Program-made: the position numbers and the translations under genes
Shown: positions 14,837 through 15,750 of the stretch, in pieces
How the letters are laid out: every line of letters begins with the position of its first letter
Numbering within the stretch: the first letter of the stretch is position 1
Notes under the pieces: generated by a model
What the model was told of the DNA's origin: nothing
The model's input: only the letters and a program-made list of their open reading frames with translations
Database searches by the model: none
Source: Chitinophagaceae bacterium
Lineage (GTDB): Bacteria > Bacteroidota > Bacteroidia > Chitinophagales > Chitinophagaceae
Reading direction: 5' to 3'
DNA: 15,750 nt
Assembly (NCBI GenBank): GCA_016786965.1
Contig: JAEUVL010000144.1
Coordinates: 1-15,750, forward strand

Positions 14837-15750
14837 ATGAAACGCTCATTTCTTGCAATGGTATTGATTATTCCGGGCCTGTTACTACAGGCACAAACCA
14901 AACAATACGATATTTTCAGTTATACCGCACCGCCCGGTTTTGTTTTAAAAGAACAAAAGCAACGGCTGCTGTATGAAAAGATTGAAGGCAACTCATTTTG
15001 CCAGCTCTTTGTATGGCCTGCGCAGCAAGGATCATCTGACGCGGATGCGAATTTCAAAACCGACTGGACTCATTTTGCTGCCAAACCCTACAACCTTGCC
15101 AGTGAACCTGAAAAGCAAAAAGAGAAACAAAATGGCTGGGAGGTAGTGACTGGTGTAAGCCCTGTTACTAAAGAAGGCATGACCTTTATTGTAACGGTCT
15201 CTACTTTTACCCAAAATAATATCAGCTGGTGTGCCGTCACCATTTTTAATGACGAAAAGTATGTGGCCGTGATTGACCAGTTTCTGATGAACATAAAAGC
15301 CGACACCAGGAAGTTTGTTCAACCAAAAACAAATACTGTTAGTAATACAAACACTACCCCAACTGGTAACAATACCGGCATCTCACTTTCCACCACCAAT
15401 TTTGATGATGGCTGGAAAGCAACTCCCGCTTCTGAATATGTACAAGTAACCAAAGGCAATACAGAAGTACGGCTATATTATATCAATAGTCGCCTGGATG
15501 ATAGCCGGCCTAATACTATCGATGCCCCGGAATTTTACTGGGGTCATATTGTACAACCATCTTTTGCCGTTTCCGCTCCGCAGAAATGGAGCGGTGTGCA
15601 ATATCCGGTCATTTATTTTATGCAAGGCAATGGGGTGAATAAACAAACCGGCAAATCCTGCTTTGTAGCCATGAAAGTGATCTATGAAGGGGGCGCAAGG
15701 GTGGTGGTGGTCATTACACCTGATGAGAATACTTACCAACAGCAATTCCC
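14837..15750 (+). CDS. Secreted two-part protein of unknown function, 3' end beyond window
   Basis: The ATG at 14837 opens a frame of 304 complete codons that runs off the right edge. Residues 1-20 are a signal peptide (MKRSFLAMVL to LLLQAQ). A first domain (about 24-155) begins YDIFSYTAPPGF and has mixed alpha/beta character with two cysteines (C55, C132). A linker rich in N and T (about 164-180) leads to a second domain (181 onward) beginning GISLSTTNFDDGWKATP, with an aromatic-rich middle (EFYWG, WSGVQYPVIYF) and a valine-rich strand ending VVVVITPDENTY. The two domains may be relatives: each contains a strand-rich part after a TAPPGF- or DDGWKATP-like opening, but identity is low. I do not recognise the family. 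The 14-base gap to the preceding gene implies one transcript with it. Confidence 0.8.
   Translation, partial: MKRSFLAMVLIIPGLLLQAQTKQYDIFSYTAPPGFVLKEQKQRLLYEKIEGNSFCQLFVWPAQQGSSDADANFKTDWTHFAAKPYNLASEPEKQKEKQNGWEVVTGVSPVTKEGMTFIVTVSTFTQNNISWCAVTIFNDEKYVAVIDQFLMNIKADTRKFVQPKTNTVSNTNTTPTGNNTGISLSTTNFDDGWKATPASEYVQVTKGNTEVRLYYINSRLDDSRPNTIDAPEFYWGHIVQPSFAVSAPQKWSGVQYPVIYFMQGNGVNKQTGKSCFVAMKVIYEGGARVVVVITPDENTYQQQF

Overview
The window looks like a chromosomal stretch from a member of the Bacteroidota, most likely the Chitinophagaceae or a close relative. The reasons are the Bacteroidetes-type geranylgeranylglyceryl phosphate synthase, a periplasmic propeller-type sensor kinase, a LytS/LytTR pair, secreted proteins with short signal peptides ending in AQ, the general lack of Shine-Dalgarno sites, and promoter-like sequences of the TAnnTTTG type. 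The family-level placement is an inference. I found no tRNA, rRNA, CRISPR array, insertion sequence or phage module.

Layout. From 1 to 2330 (minus) lies most of a class II, adenosylcobalamin-dependent ribonucleotide reductase (nrdJ), cut by the left edge. It is preceded by a 444-base non-coding stretch with a perfect DnaA box, a helically phased GTTA repeat and possible RNA structure. A small COG3650-type lipoprotein gene (minus) is divergent from a GGGP/HepGP synthase gene (plus, 3311-4078). The synthase gene converges on a minus-strand block, in transcription order: LytS-type sensor kinase (7445-6372), LytTR response regulator (6259-5531) and secreted M28 metallopeptidase (5449-4154). dxs (7633-9567, plus) is divergent from this block and ends in a strong rho-independent hairpin.

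From 9649 to the right edge everything is on the plus strand. A 963-residue propeller/Y_Y_Y/HisKA_3 sensor kinase is followed by its NarL/LuxR-type regulator, then two secreted proteins of unknown function 14 bases apart. The first carries a duplicated tail-fibre-like region; the second is cut by the right edge.

How they fit together. nrdJ supplies dNTPs. dxs feeds the MEP isoprenoid pathway, and GGGP synthase consumes a long prenyl diphosphate, so two steps of isoprenoid/lipid metabolism are near each other but not in one operon. Each two-component system sits directly upstream of genes for secreted proteins, which suggests but does not prove that those are targets. Most of the window is well-known housekeeping and signalling. 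The least explained parts are the nrdJ upstream region and the secreted pair at the right end.
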